Assembly (NCBI GenBank): GCA_012031265.1
Contig: JAAUTY010000002.1
Coordinates: forward strand, 1-64,000
Reading direction: 5' to 3'
Source: Spirulinaceae cyanobacterium SM2_1_0
Lineage (GTDB): Bacteria > Cyanobacteriota > Cyanobacteriia > Cyanobacteriales > Spirulinaceae
DNA length: 64,000 nt
In this document: piece by piece, positions 34,613 through 43,719 of the stretch
Position numbering within the stretch: the stretch's first letter is position 1
Layout of the letters: every line of letters starts with the position of its first letter
The notes under the pieces: generated by a model
What the model saw: the letters and a program-made list of their open reading frames with translations, nothing else
Told to the model about the DNA's origin: nothing
Database searches by the model: none
Position numbers and translations under genes: made by a program

Positions 34613-35590
34613 TTGAACACCTTTCCCCTCAGCATCGCGCCGATGATGGAGCGCACCGACCGCCATTATCGCTACTTCATGCGCCAGTTGACGCAACGGA
34701 CACTGCTGTACACCGAGATGGTGACCGTGCCCGCGATTTTGCATGGCGATCGCCCGAAACTGCTCGGCTTCTCGCCCGCTGAAAACCCCCTCGTGCTGCA
34801 AGTCGGCGGCGCTGACCCAGCGTCACTCGCGACCTGCGCGCGCATTGCCGCCGACTATGACTACGACGAGATCAACCTCAATGTCGGCTGCCCCAGCAGT
34901 CGCGTCCAGGATGGCGCTTTCGGCGCTTGTCTGATGGCGCAACCGGAACGGGTCGCGGCAGCGGTGGCAGCCATGCGGTCAGCCGTGTCAATTCCAGTAA
35001 CGGTTAAACATCGCATTGGCATTGACGAGCGCGATCGCTACACCGATCTCGTCGATTTTGTCCGCACCGTCGCCGCCGCCGGTTGCCAGCGTTTCAGTGT
35101 CCACGCCCGCAAAGCCTGGCTCCAGGGCTTGAGTCCCAAGGAAAACCGTAGCGTGCCGCCGTTGCGCTATGCGGATGTCTACCGGCTGAAGCAAGATTTC
35201 CCCGACCTGGTGATTGAAATCAACGGCGGCATCGTGGACTTCGCGCAAGCGCAGACTCACCTGCGCCAGGTCGATGCGGTGATGATCGGTCGTGCTGCCT
35301 ACGACAATCCCTACCTCTTTGCGACCGCCGACCGCGATTTCTTTGGGGCGACGACAGCGGTGCGATCGCGCCACGCCGTCATCGAAGCCCTCTTCCCCTA
35401 CATCGATGATTGGGTGAGCCGTGGAACCAAACTCAACAGCCTCACCCGCCACCTGCTCCAGCTTTTTGCCGGTCAGCCGGGAACCAAGGTCTGGAAGCGC
35501 TACCTCAGCGAGCACGCCCATCGACCCGGCGCAGGGGTAGAAGTGGTACAGGCGGCATTGTCCCAGGTTCCTGTGCTGGTCACGGCTTAA
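34613..35590 (+). CDS. dusA: tRNA-dihydrouridine synthase DusA
   Basis: A 325-residue flavoenzyme that reduces uridines in the tRNA D-loop (positions 20/20a). Family features: SIAPMMERTDRHYRYFMRQ at the start (the W/H-rich DusA version), the catalytic Cys in NVGCPSSRVQDGAFGACLM near 98, VKHRIGID near 139, HARKAWLQGLSPKENR with the FMN-binding His and Arg, and IEINGGI. The residue set is complete. The predicted start is a TTG at 34613. Confidence 0.92.
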   Translation: MNTFPLSIAPMMERTDRHYRYFMRQLTQRTLLYTEMVTVPAILHGDRPKLLGFSPAENPLVLQVGGADPASLATCARIAADYDYDEINLNVGCPSSRVQDGAFGACLMAQPERVAAAVAAMRSAVSIPVTVKHRIGIDERDRYTDLVDFVRTVAAAGCQRFSVHARKAWLQGLSPKENRSVPPLRYADVYRLKQDFPDLVIEINGGIVDFAQAQTHLRQVDAVMIGRAAYDNPYLFATADRDFFGATTAVRSRHAVIEALFPYIDDWVSRGTKLNSLTRHLLQLFAGQPGTKVWKRYLSEHAHRPGAGVEVVQAALSQVPVLVTA

Positions 35591-35602
35591 AGATTACTCA
35601 TC

Positions 35603-36547
35603 TCACTCAGCAGCGCGATTCTGCTGGTCGAGAAATTGGAGCTGATGGTATAGCGTCTGAATCCGGGGCAGCGCCAGGCCGTGGGCAGCCGCCATGCGGA
35701 GCGGTGCCCCGAAGATGCCCTCGACTTCCAGCGGTCGGCGGGCATGGTAGTCGAGCTTCATGCTGGTGAGATAGGGCCGCATCTGCGCGGTGTGCTCCAG
35801 CATTCGGGGGATTAAGTTGGGGTCGAGGGTGCGATCGCAACTCGCTGCCCCGGCCACGACCTCCTGCATCAGCAGCTTCGCCAATTCCCGGATCGCCGCA
35901 CTCGCCATCATTGCCGCCGTCGTCGCATCGAGAATCACCGACAGCCCATTAAACGGGATATTCCAGGCGAGCTTTTCCCAGCGCACAGCGAGCAAATCGT
36001 CACGGAGCCGCACCTCGACCCCGGCTTGGGTGAAATCAGCGGCGATCGCCGACATCGGTGCCGTCACGCCCGCCGGTTCATGACCGTCGCGATAGGCGGC
36101 GAGGGCGATCGCCTCATAATCCAAGTGCCGGATCTGCCCCGGCCCAACCTTGTTCGCGCAAATGAAGCAAAGGCCGCCAACGACGGCATGATTCGGCACC
36201 CAAGCCGCCAATTGTGCCTCAGCTCCGAGGCCGTTTTGTAACAGCAGCACCGTCGTTGTCGGTTTCAGCAGTGGCGGCAATAATTGCGGGAGGACGTAAT
36301 TCTGAGTAGACTTCAGCGCCACCACGACGACATCGCAAACGGGCATCTGTGCCACATTGCGGTAAGCCTGCACCGTCGGCAGCACAAAATCGCCACGCAC
36401 CGACTCAATCTTCAAACCCTGCGCCCGCACCCACTCATAGTCGCTGCGGAGTAGAAAATGCACCTCGCAGCCCGCTTGTTGCAGGCGCGCGCCGTAGTAG
36501 CCGCCGATCGCTCCCGTGCCGAGAATCGCATAGCTGCGGTTCGTCAT
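35603..36547 (-). CDS. panE: 2-dehydropantoate 2-reductase
   Basis: A 314-residue NADPH-dependent reductase of pantothenate (CoA) synthesis, or a close ketoacid reductase relative. The Rossmann motif ILGTGAIGGYYGARL is at the N-terminus, followed by VALKSTQNY with the catalytic Lys of the family, LLQNGLGAEAQLA, and WEKLAWNIPFNGLS in the C-terminal domain. Start at ATG 36547 gives the Rossmann strand in the usual place. It converges with dusA, 12 bases apart. Confidence 0.85.
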   Translation of the reverse strand: MTNRSYAILGTGAIGGYYGARLQQAGCEVHFLLRSDYEWVRAQGLKIESVRGDFVLPTVQAYRNVAQMPVCDVVVVALKSTQNYVLPQLLPPLLKPTTTVLLLQNGLGAEAQLAAWVPNHAVVGGLCFICANKVGPGQIRHLDYEAIALAAYRDGHEPAGVTAPMSAIAADFTQAGVEVRLRDDLLAVRWEKLAWNIPFNGLSVILDATTAAMMASAAIRELAKLLMQEVVAGAASCDRTLDPNLIPRMLEHTAQMRPYLTSMKLDYHARRPLEVEGIFGAPLRMAAAHGLALPRIQTLYHQLQFLDQQNRAAE

Positions 36548-36778
36548 TGCCCCCAAGTCATTTCAACGCTGACAAAATCCTGCCCAGTTTAACGCCCCGT
36601 GGCGGTGACCTGTAAGCCACTGCCGTGGTTTTGGGTCTTGGTGGGCGGGAAAAGCGTTGGGATTACGCCCTGTCTCCACAGAGCAGGCAATCAACACGAC
36701 GGATCTTGCGTACAGTAGAGTATTGAGCATTGTGACCCCAGCGTCTTGTTGTGGGCGATCGCCAACGAGAGTCAACCC

Positions 36779-37135
36779 ATGCCAGAACTTCCCCCCCTGA
36801 CCCCGGAAACGATTTGGGCAATTCTACACGAAGAAGTTGACGACGCTACCGTCAACCAATTGGTCTGGCGGCAACTAGGCTACCGCTACGATGCCGAGCG
36901 CCAAAGCTGGGACAATCAGGCGGTCGCTGCGGATTGGCGCGAGGCCTATCCCGAGCCACCCGACTTCATCGCCGAGCGACCACCCGGCGTCAAGCTGACC
37001 CGCTCAATCCCCAAGGAAAAGAAGCAATTACTGAAAGAAAAGCTAGGATTCAAAGGCTACAAGATCGGTGAATTTGGCCCCCGCCAGACGCGACGCGCCA
37101 CGATCGCCAACTGGCTGCTGGGACAGATGCCCTAG
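36779..37135 (+). CDS. DUF1823 family protein
   Basis: A 118-residue protein with the DUF1823 family pattern: LTPETIWAILHEEVDDATVN, LVWRQLGYRYD, and a strongly conserved C-terminal half with LTRSIPKEKKQLLKEKLGF, KGYKIGEFGPRQTRRATIA. This family is limited to cyanobacteria and plastid-bearing eukaryotes, of unknown function. The ATG at 36779 is chosen by family N-terminus; an upstream in-frame TTG exists at 36746. Confidence 0.8.
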   Translation: MPELPPLTPETIWAILHEEVDDATVNQLVWRQLGYRYDAERQSWDNQAVAADWREAYPEPPDFIAERPPGVKLTRSIPKEKKQLLKEKLGFKGYKIGEFGPRQTRRATIANWLLGQMP

Positions 37136-37577
37136 AGCAGCGTCACGACCCATTTGCGTTACACGGCAGCCGCCCAAACAGGCGACGGTGAGGCGATCCT
37201 CCGCCCGCATCCGCCCAGCAAGCGCAGCAGGCACGCCACCTAAGCGGTCAACCGTTGATCAGCCTGAACTGGTATCGCCTACCCCCAATCAAGCCTGCTC
37301 GCGAAACTGACGGCTTGATTGATACCGATTTCTAATTACTCAGGAACCAAATCGCCGCTTGTCGCACTGATAGAGGGGGCTTGGGGCGAGAGAGGCCGCG
37401 CGCGATCGCCCCAACCGGGCAACTCGTCACCCTAGCGTCAGCCAATCCCTAACTTTTCCTAATGTTTCCCCAGACTCTGCCCAGCGGAGATATTCCGGTT
37501 GAGGAGTTTGACTTATACTGATGCTCATGACAGACTATGGCTCTCTGTCTATTTTGCTAAACCTCAGTAGAGATAAA
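37136..37577. other. Intergenic region (442 bases)
   Basis: No gene is recognised. An inverted repeat pair around 37290-37320 (CAATCAAGCC ... GGCTTGATTG) encloses about 15 bases and may act as terminator of the DUF1823 gene: AATCAAGCC at 37287-37295 pairs with GGCTTGATT at 37312-37320. The right-hand part holds the promoter and leader of the following secreted-protein gene. Confidence 0.4.
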
Positions 37578-38060
37578 ATGCTGACAACTTCAACGATCAA
37601 GCAACTCTGCGGTCTAGCTGGTGTGGTGAGTGTCGGTTTTGCGCTTTCCGCCCCCGCTGCACTAGCTGAAACGCTGCCGGAGACTTCTAACTCTGAGCAA
37701 GCAACGACCCTAATTGCCCAAACCGAGATGGCCTTCTCGGGGGAGGACGAATGCCCCGGCCCCGATGGTGGTTACGCTCCGGGTAACTACGAAGTGGACT
37801 TCGAGCGCGAGCCCGATCAGGACTACAACCTCGAGTGCTGGGGTTTGAGCCGTCGTGGCTTCATCTGCGTCAATAACCCCAACCCCGAGTGCGAGAATCC
37901 TCTGCACTACGGTCAGATCTGGGGCACGCAGTACACCTCGCCCGTCGAAGGTCTGGTCGAACAGTTCTGGGCTGAGATCGGTGCCAACCCCCCAACGCCG
38001 ACCCTGCCACCGCCAGCTGCTGTGCCGCCGCCAGTCGCCCCGGTTCCCGGTCTGTGGTAG
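37578..38060 (+). CDS. Secreted protein of unknown function with Pro-rich end
   Basis: A 160-residue exported protein. Signal peptide of about 30 residues (LAGVVSVGFALSAPAALA, cleavage after ALA). The mature part has four cysteines (ECPGPDGG, NLECWGLS, GFICVNNPNPECENP) that may form two disulfides, and ends with a Pro/Val/Ala-rich tail. Start ATG 37578 is favoured because it gives a normal signal peptide; the frame extends to 37521. No family recognised. A strong hairpin follows the stop. Confidence 0.65.
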   Translation: MLTTSTIKQLCGLAGVVSVGFALSAPAALAETLPETSNSEQATTLIAQTEMAFSGEDECPGPDGGYAPGNYEVDFEREPDQDYNLECWGLSRRGFICVNNPNPECENPLHYGQIWGTQYTSPVEGLVEQFWAEIGANPPTPTLPPPAAVPPPVAPVPGLW

Positions 38061-38096
38061 AGCAATTCTACATCTGAGTTAGTTCACTAACTGCAT

Positions 38097-38130
38097 GGGG
38101 GCGCAACTGACCGAAGTTGCGCCCTCATGT
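38097..38130 (+). terminator. Hairpin terminator after the secreted protein gene
   Basis: GGGCGCAACT (38099-38108) pairs perfectly with AGTTGCGCCC (38115-38124) across a six-base loop, followed by a moderately T-rich stretch. It is placed 36 bases after the stop of the secreted-protein gene. Confidence 0.6.
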
Positions 38131-38186
38131 TCGTGATTATGGAACCGCCGAGCCGGTTGCCACGCTAATTTTACGGTTTGTCAGCG

Positions 38187-38567
38187 ATGCCAAAGGCTAC
38201 CATCGAGTTCGCCGTCGGTCAGGTCTGGTCTTATCAGAGCCGAGCCGTTGAGCCAGATTCAACTTTAACCATCGTCCAGATCGACGCGGTTGAGGATGCC
38301 GAGACCATCCACATTAGCTTGGCAGGGTTGAAGATGATCAATCCGCATGTTGCAAGCGGTTTTGGTACCGCGATCGCTCATCTACCCATCACGGTTCCCG
38401 CGTTGCAGGCGAGTGTGACCGAGTTACTCGCCACCACTGATCAGCTTCCCGACTTTCAGGCTGGCTACGATATTTGGCATCAAGCCTTTACGGCGGGCGA
38501 AGGCGGCGTTTTTACGCTGACCGTTGCAGAGTGCGTGGCGTTTCTAGAACAAGCGCTGAACCCGTGA
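38187..38567 (+). CDS. Conserved hypothetical protein
   Basis: A 126-residue soluble acidic protein. FAVGQVWSYQSRAVEPDSTL and IVQIDAVEDAETIHISLAGL suggest a beta-barrel N-terminal half; the C-terminal half ends in a helix, VAECVAFLEQAL. No known family assigned. The ATG at 38187 is used; a TTG three codons earlier is possible. It stands alone and is convergent with crcB across a dispersed repeat. Confidence 0.6.
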   Translation: MPKATIEFAVGQVWSYQSRAVEPDSTLTIVQIDAVEDAETIHISLAGLKMINPHVASGFGTAIAHLPITVPALQASVTELLATTDQLPDFQAGYDIWHQAFTAGEGGVFTLTVAECVAFLEQALNP

Positions 38568-38680
38568 TCCCAAATCCTGTTCTCGGAACCCAAGAATTGT
38601 ATCCCTCATCCCCAGCCTATCCATTACCCAGAAGTCCGTAAAAGCCAGAGAGAATCTGGGCAGAAGCAGCCAGTTGAGCA

Positions 38681-38799
38681 GGGAGCATCCCAGTTTCGTA
38701 GCCCTGCGTTCCTACGGAACCGGCTCCGCCAACACGCTAAATCCCCCTCCCAGAGCGGGAGAGGGACTTCTAGCTCCCCTGCAAACCGCTTGGGAGAAG
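38681..38799. repeat. Dispersed 119-base repeat, copy A
   Basis: This stretch matches 58586-58704 at most positions and with equal length: GGGAGCATCCCAGTTT, GGCTCCGCCAACAC, ACTTCTAGCTCC and CTTGGGAGAAG are identical blocks. The centre forms a hairpin, CCCTCCC...GGGAGAGGG, whose bases differ from copy B while pairing is largely kept. It lies between the 3' ends of convergent genes. Confidence 0.75.
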
Positions 38800-38894
38800 C
38801 GGCCGGGGGATGTAGACGCGCAGCGGCTGCTCGCAGAGTGGGCGACTGCAACGCCAAAGTGGGATGCACCCAGTAGCCGCGACCCATGAGAGAG

Positions 38895-39329
38895 TTAGCG
38901 AAATAGTCGCGCCGTGAGTGTCCCCGCGTATAACCCCAAGAGACCCAGCAGCGGGCTGCCCAGCCAGTAGGCGCTCAGCACCAGCCAGCGGCGGTCGAGG
39001 CAGAGGCGATAGCTGTCGAGTTCATAGGTTGCGAAGGTGGTGTAGGAACCGAGGCCGCCAATCGCGACTAGCCAAACCAGATCCATTGGAACTGGTCGCA
39101 TCTTTGCCAACACTAGCGTCAGGAAGCCGAGGGCGAAGCTGCCACTGAGGTTAACGACAAATGTGCCGTAGGGAAAGCCATTTCCCAGGCGTTGTGTCAA
39201 CCAGAGACTGAGATAGTAGCGGCTCAGCGCCCCCGCGATCGCGCCCAGCGCGATCGCCAGAGGAGCACGCAGAGTCGGGGCAGCCGGAGTCAGCAAGAGC
39301 AGTAGGCGCTGTAGCATCAATTTTCCCAT
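38895..39329 (-). CDS. crcB: Fluoride channel CrcB/Fluc
   Basis: A 144-residue four-helix membrane protein of the Fluc family, which exports toxic fluoride as dual-topology dimers. Visible features: GAIAGALSRYYLS, GNGFPYGTFVVNLSGSFALG with the conserved Asn, and GGLGSYTTFATYELDS, the local form of the family's GGLTTFSTF motif with the phenylalanine. It starts one base after the stop of the K+ channel gene, so they form an operon. No fluoride riboswitch could be found. Confidence 0.9.
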   Translation of the reverse strand: MGKLMLQRLLLLLTPAAPTLRAPLAIALGAIAGALSRYYLSLWLTQRLGNGFPYGTFVVNLSGSFALGFLTLVLAKMRPVPMDLVWLVAIGGLGSYTTFATYELDSYRLCLDRRWLVLSAYWLGSPLLGLLGLYAGTLTARLFR

Positions 39330-39330
39330 T

Positions 39331-40392
39331 TCAACGCTGATGATTGCCGCGCGACCAATAACCGTGCATCGTGCCCAGCAGTTGATTGAGGCGGTGCAAC
39401 TGCTCGCCCGTCCCCATGCAGATCAGCAGGTCACCATCCAGCAACCGCGTTTCACCCGTCGGCCCGCCGATCAGTGTGCCATCCAAGCGGCGGATCGCGA
39501 GCACGAGCACTCCCGATTTTGCCCGCAGGTTGGCTTCGCTCAGGGTCTTGTCGATCAGCGGACAGATGTTGCGGGCGAGGAAAAACTCGTCGAGATAGAA
39601 GGAGCGATTCGTGCCGGTGATGATGCCGTCTACAAAATCCATCACCTGGGGACGCAGTGCGGCGGCGGCGAGACGGCGACCGCCGGTAATGTAGGGCGAG
39701 ACGACGGCATCGGCTCCCGCACGGCGGAGTTTTTGGATCGCTTCCTCGGTGTTGGCACGGGCGATCGCCCGGATGCGGGGATTGAGCGTTTTCGCCGACA
39801 GGACGGTATAGAGGTTTTCGGCATCAGAACGCAGGGCAACCACGATACAAGCGGCGCGCTCAATGCCCCCTAGCGCTAGCGATTCGTCCAAGGTAGCATC
39901 CCCTTGGAGAGCAGGGTAGCCGAGCTGTTGGGCGGCGCTCATCGCTTCATCATCAGTATCGATGACGACAAAGGGGATGTCTTCGGCCGCAAATTCGAGC
40001 GCGATCTGCCGACCGGTGCGACCGAAGCCACAGAGAATGTAGTGATTCTTCAGAGCTTCAATCACGTGCTGCTGCTGTCGTTTGCGGATGCCTTCTTGAA
40101 AATAGCCCTGAATCAAGGCTTCTGTAAACCGATTGGCGATGTAACCAATGCTGAGGATGCCGAGGAGGATGAGGGCGATCGTGAACAGGCGCGATCGCTC
40201 GGTCAGCGGCCGCGTTTCACTGAAGCCGACAGTCGAGAGCGTGATCGTCGTCATGTAGGCGGCATCGGTCAGTGACCAGCCCTCGATGCCGACATACCAG
40301 AGAATGCCGAGCAAAAAAATCGCCGCCAGCCCCAGTAGGCCAACGAGGAGCTGTTTCTGCAAGCGCTGGTAATTCTGTTCGGAGGGATTCAT
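39331..40392 (-). CDS. Two-helix potassium channel with RCK (TrkA-N/TrkA-C) domain
   Basis: A 353-residue channel protein. Two membrane helices (about 15-35 and 70-92) flank the pore with the filter TITLSTVGFSE near 52. A TrkA-N (RCK) domain follows, starting at YILCGFGRTGRQIALEF near 114, with VIDTDDE binding the nucleotide ribose, and then a TrkA-C domain ending with LLICMGTGEQLHRL. Such channels open by NAD(H)- or Ca2+-like ligands. ATG 40392 gives the family N-terminus. The filter TVGFSE departs from the usual TVGYGD, so ion selectivity may be weak. Confidence 0.85.
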   Translation of the reverse strand: MNPSEQNYQRLQKQLLVGLLGLAAIFLLGILWYVGIEGWSLTDAAYMTTITLSTVGFSETRPLTERSRLFTIALILLGILSIGYIANRFTEALIQGYFQEGIRKRQQQHVIEALKNHYILCGFGRTGRQIALEFAAEDIPFVVIDTDDEAMSAAQQLGYPALQGDATLDESLALGGIERAACIVVALRSDAENLYTVLSAKTLNPRIRAIARANTEEAIQKLRRAGADAVVSPYITGGRRLAAAALRPQVMDFVDGIITGTNRSFYLDEFFLARNICPLIDKTLSEANLRAKSGVLVLAIRRLDGTLIGGPTGETRLLDGDLLICMGTGEQLHRLNQLLGTMHGYWSRGNHQR

Positions 40393-40537
40393 CGCGCCAG
40401 CAACAGACGAGTGGGGTTGACAGCGCGTGCGGCACTGCCAGAATGCTAACCTTTTATTAACCGATTTCTGGGATCCTGAAGATTGCGCTGGCGCGCTGCG
40501 TAACCCAACCCAACTTCTATTTACCTCGCAGAAAATT

Positions 40538-40906
40538 ATGAGCGACGCTAGTAATGTGCTCGGCACGCCCCTCGTCTGTTGCTGCACCGACCCGATGACC
40601 GGCTACTATCGCGATGGCTGGTGTAATACGGGCGCGGGCGATTTTGGCGCGCATGTGGTCTGTGCCGAGATGACAGCAGAATTTCTGCACTTTACGCAAC
40701 AGCAGGGCAACGATCTGAGCACACCGGTTCCGGCTTTTAACTTTCCGGGCCTCAAGCCTGGCGATCGCTGGTGCCTCTGTGCCTCGCGTTGGCAGCAAGC
40801 GCTAGTCGCCGGTGTCGCGCCCCCGGTCGTTCTGGAGTCAACTCATGCTAGTGCTCTCGAACACGTTTCACTGAACGACCTCAAGCAATACGCGATCGCG
40901 GTCTAG
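40538..40906 (+). CDS. DUF2237 family protein
   Basis: A 122-residue protein of the DUF2237 family: NVLGTPLVCCCTDPMTGYYR, DGWCNTGAGDFGAHVVCAEM, LSTPVPAFNFPGLKPGDRWC and a C-terminal ESTHASALEHVSL. It contains six or more cysteines and conserved Asp/His, possibly metal-binding. Function unknown. The ATG at 40538 fits the family; upstream in-frame sequence overlaps the promoter region shared with the divergent K+ channel. Confidence 0.85.
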   Translation: MSDASNVLGTPLVCCCTDPMTGYYRDGWCNTGAGDFGAHVVCAEMTAEFLHFTQQQGNDLSTPVPAFNFPGLKPGDRWCLCASRWQQALVAGVAPPVVLESTHASALEHVSLNDLKQYAIAV

Positions 40907-41146
40907 ATTGCCCGATTACCGACAGCGTGGGGATGAGCGGGTTGTCATCGCGGTTGGCCCAATTTGGTCTATCTTTATTGAGGCTAGCGATCACCGCTAC
41001 GCGACAAGATGGTGTCGAGGCTGGAGCTGAAGGTCGATGTTCAGGGCACTGTATAGGCAAGCGATCAAGATGGCTCGGCATAAATGCCGGCGCGGCGGCT
41101 CAGTTGGCGTCGTAATCGCGGCGGCGATGATCGCAGGCTGGGTCTG

Positions 41147-42091
41147 ATGGTGCAGGCACTATCGGCGGCGGCGAAGCGAGGGGATCCGCAAGCGATCGCG
41201 GCGTTACTCAACAAGTCGCTGGCAGCTCACAATATCGCCGTGAAAGTGCTGCGGCAGGGTGATCGCCTCAACCTGCTGGTGGAGGCGGTGAATCTTCCTG
41301 ACCGCGAAGCGATCGCCCGCTTTCTCAAAAACAGCTTGGCACACTTGCAGCCAGAAAATATCGCGGTCGTGAGTGTTCAGGGGCGTGTTGTAGGACAAGC
41401 GCAACCCGCCTGGCATCTTGCCTTTCGACTGAACCTTACCCTGCCGGCCGCCGCGCCCGCGAGCACCCAGTCGGTTCCCAAGCACCTCGCGACGGCAGCC
41501 GACGCGGGTGCAGAGCTAAACAACTCGCTGATTGTCAAGCATCCCGGCGGACGCTCGATTCGGTATCGGGCGAAGCCAACCCAACGCCGTCTCGCCCTGC
41601 GCCTCATTGACCCCTTGAGTAGCCGCAATGGTGAGCGGGTCGGACTGATTGTGCTGACTTTTTTGTTAACCAGTGTGCTCTGGAGTCTGCTGGGTATCGG
41701 GGGCGGTACCCCATCGGGAGCGCGGCTCTCATTTGGCAGTCTGACCAGTGGCTCACGGGCGCTCCGAGGCAGCTTGACCCTGATCGATGTCGATATTGCC
41801 GATGCGGATGACCAGTGCTACGGCACAGGCAGCTACGATGACATCGCCGGGAATCTGCGGGTGGTGGTGCGCGACGGCCGCAATCAGATCCTGACAACGG
41901 GGGAAACAGCCGCTGGCGCTCGACCCAACAATCCCCAAGAAGCCGTCGATCATTGTGTTTTTGCCTTCCGGTTGGATGTCCCTAAGGCGGACTTCTACAC
42001 CATCGCCATCGGACGGCGGGGACAGCTCAGCTACTCCTGGCAGGAACTTCAGGAGCGACGTTGGCGCATCAATTTCACCCTCGATCCGTAG
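41147..42091 (+). CDS. Membrane protein of unknown function
   Basis: A 314-residue protein. The N-terminal domain (1-95) has the pattern AAAKRGDPQAIAALLNKSLA and PDREAIARFLKNSLAHL, a repeat-like alpha/beta module common in uncharacterised cyanobacterial proteins. A membrane helix (about 165-185, VGLIVLTFLLTSVLWSLLGI) follows, then a beta-rich outer domain with two cysteines (DDQCYGTGSYDD, DHCVFAFRLD). The start at ATG 41147 is chosen because the module begins there. No function can be assigned. Confidence 0.6.
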   Translation: MVQALSAAAKRGDPQAIAALLNKSLAAHNIAVKVLRQGDRLNLLVEAVNLPDREAIARFLKNSLAHLQPENIAVVSVQGRVVGQAQPAWHLAFRLNLTLPAAAPASTQSVPKHLATAADAGAELNNSLIVKHPGGRSIRYRAKPTQRRLALRLIDPLSSRNGERVGLIVLTFLLTSVLWSLLGIGGGTPSGARLSFGSLTSGSRALRGSLTLIDVDIADADDQCYGTGSYDDIAGNLRVVVRDGRNQILTTGETAAGARPNNPQEAVDHCVFAFRLDVPKADFYTIAIGRRGQLSYSWQELQERRWRINFTLDP

Positions 42092-42230
42092 CAAGATTCG
42101 CCCACGACGACCCCAATTCTGACCGTCTGAAGCACGTCACGCTACGAGCCAGCGATCGCGCCCTGTCCCCAAACGGTGCTTAAAGTTTGCGACAATTGAA
42201 CTTGAGCTGCTCACCCAGGCTGCCACGCCG

Positions 42231-43643
42231 ATGTCCACTCCTGATCGTCCCTACAATAGTCGCCTGCTGACTCTCCTCAACCAGCAGGCGATCGGGTGGA
42301 GTGATCGCCTCAGTCGCAGTGCCCGTCAACTGCAAGTCTGGCTACTCTGGAGCGCTCAGATTCTTGCTTACCCCATCTATTTACTGGCGCAGACTAGCCG
42401 GAGTCTCGGCCGCAAGCTGGGTCAAGCGCTGGGAGCCGTCCCCAAATTGCCGGCAACGACGGCTGAGAATCTGCCACCGCTCCCTAGCGATGCGCCGATT
42501 CAGCGGACATTAGCTGTGATTGAGGAACCCGTTGCGGTGCAGGGCATCGCCTGCGCGATCGCCAGCCGCGATCTCGTCGTCGTGACGGCTGAAAATCAGA
42601 GCCTGAACTGTCTGAGCCAAGAGCAGCAGCAGACGCTCCAACAGGCACTACGCTACGAACTCGCAAGTTACTACTACGCTCGCCAAGTCCAGCAGGAACG
42701 TGCTCAGCGCCACCAGATTCCGAGCGCGTTCACGGAGGGCGATCACCTACTGCCAACCTGGCGCTGGTTTTGGCAGGCGATGCGCTGGGTACAGGGGAGT
42801 CCGGTGGCGATCGCCATCGATCTCTTCGACGAAGCCCGCTTGTATCCCAGATGGCAACCAGCTTTGCCGGTAGACCCCCCGGCACCACTACCGCTACTGC
42901 CGCCGCTGCCATTGGCGACCACCATGGCACGCCTCGATACGATCTTGGCAAACTGGGAAGCACGGCCGCAACAGTGGGGCCAGCGCTGGCAACAGTTGCC
43001 GCTGGTACGCCCGACCAATCACAAGCCGCCCAGTGTGCCGAGCCAACCAGCGCTAGCAGACCCACCCCCAAAAAGTCCCTGGCTTGGTTGGGAGGAACTC
43101 TACGGGTTCGCAGAACCACCGCTGCCTTTTGTTTTGATTGCACCTGTGCGCGATCGCCAACACCCTTTCCCAGCGACGCCAGCCGCCGAGACACAACCGA
43201 TTAGCGATGATCCCTGGCTAATTTGGGAAGATACTTATGACGGCACGGTCGGATTGCGAATCGATACCAGTACACCCCCCGCATCCCCTCAACTGGCTTT
43301 AGCCCCGGTGCCTGCGACTACCCCGCGCTCACCGACTCTGCCGCCGACCGCCGCCATGCCCAACCCGCCTGAAACCCCAAATCCTGACGCTGCCCCGGTC
43401 GCTAAATCGGTGCCACCGGTCAAAAAGTCGGCCGCCGAGACGCCGCCTGACGCGGCTCTCGAACACCAGCCATCTGCTAAATCCCCCCCGACCGCCAACC
43501 CGCCGGACTGGATTGAAGTGGAGGCAAAAACCAGCGGCTACGTAAAGCATCCCCTAGAGCGACTCTTGGGCTGGCTGGATGCGTTGCTGTACTGGTTGGA
43601 AGAAGTTGCGATCGCCTGTTGGCGTTGGCTCCAACGCCATTGA
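42231..43643 (+). CDS. Large proline-rich cyanobacterial protein of unknown function
   Basis: A 470-residue protein. Residues 1-60 include an amphipathic/hydrophobic stretch (LQVWLLWSAQILAYPIYLLA). Residues 85-200 are the only clearly conserved-looking part (GIACAIASRDLVVVTAENQS, ALRYELASYYYAR). The rest is very rich in Pro and Ala, with conserved islands LGWEELYGF and DDPWLIWEDTYDG, and a C-terminal helix LEEVAIACWRWLQ. This is probably a scaffold with peripheral membrane attachment. No family is recognised. Confidence 0.6.
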   Translation: MSTPDRPYNSRLLTLLNQQAIGWSDRLSRSARQLQVWLLWSAQILAYPIYLLAQTSRSLGRKLGQALGAVPKLPATTAENLPPLPSDAPIQRTLAVIEEPVAVQGIACAIASRDLVVVTAENQSLNCLSQEQQQTLQQALRYELASYYYARQVQQERAQRHQIPSAFTEGDHLLPTWRWFWQAMRWVQGSPVAIAIDLFDEARLYPRWQPALPVDPPAPLPLLPPLPLATTMARLDTILANWEARPQQWGQRWQQLPLVRPTNHKPPSVPSQPALADPPPKSPWLGWEELYGFAEPPLPFVLIAPVRDRQHPFPATPAAETQPISDDPWLIWEDTYDGTVGLRIDTSTPPASPQLALAPVPATTPRSPTLPPTAAMPNPPETPNPDAAPVAKSVPPVKKSAAETPPDAALEHQPSAKSPPTANPPDWIEVEAKTSGYVKHPLERLLGWLDALLYWLEEVAIACWRWLQRH

Positions 43644-43719
43644 GAGCCGCCATGCCCAAACTTTCCAAACACGCTCTCAGTCACCCAGTGAAATTTGGCG
43701 GCAATGCCCCCAGACCCCT

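Noticed and set aside
39330-40537. Fluoride riboswitch for crcB
   Set aside because: crcB follows the K+ channel gene by one base, leaving no leader, and nothing in the region before the channel gene looked like the conserved fluoride aptamer.
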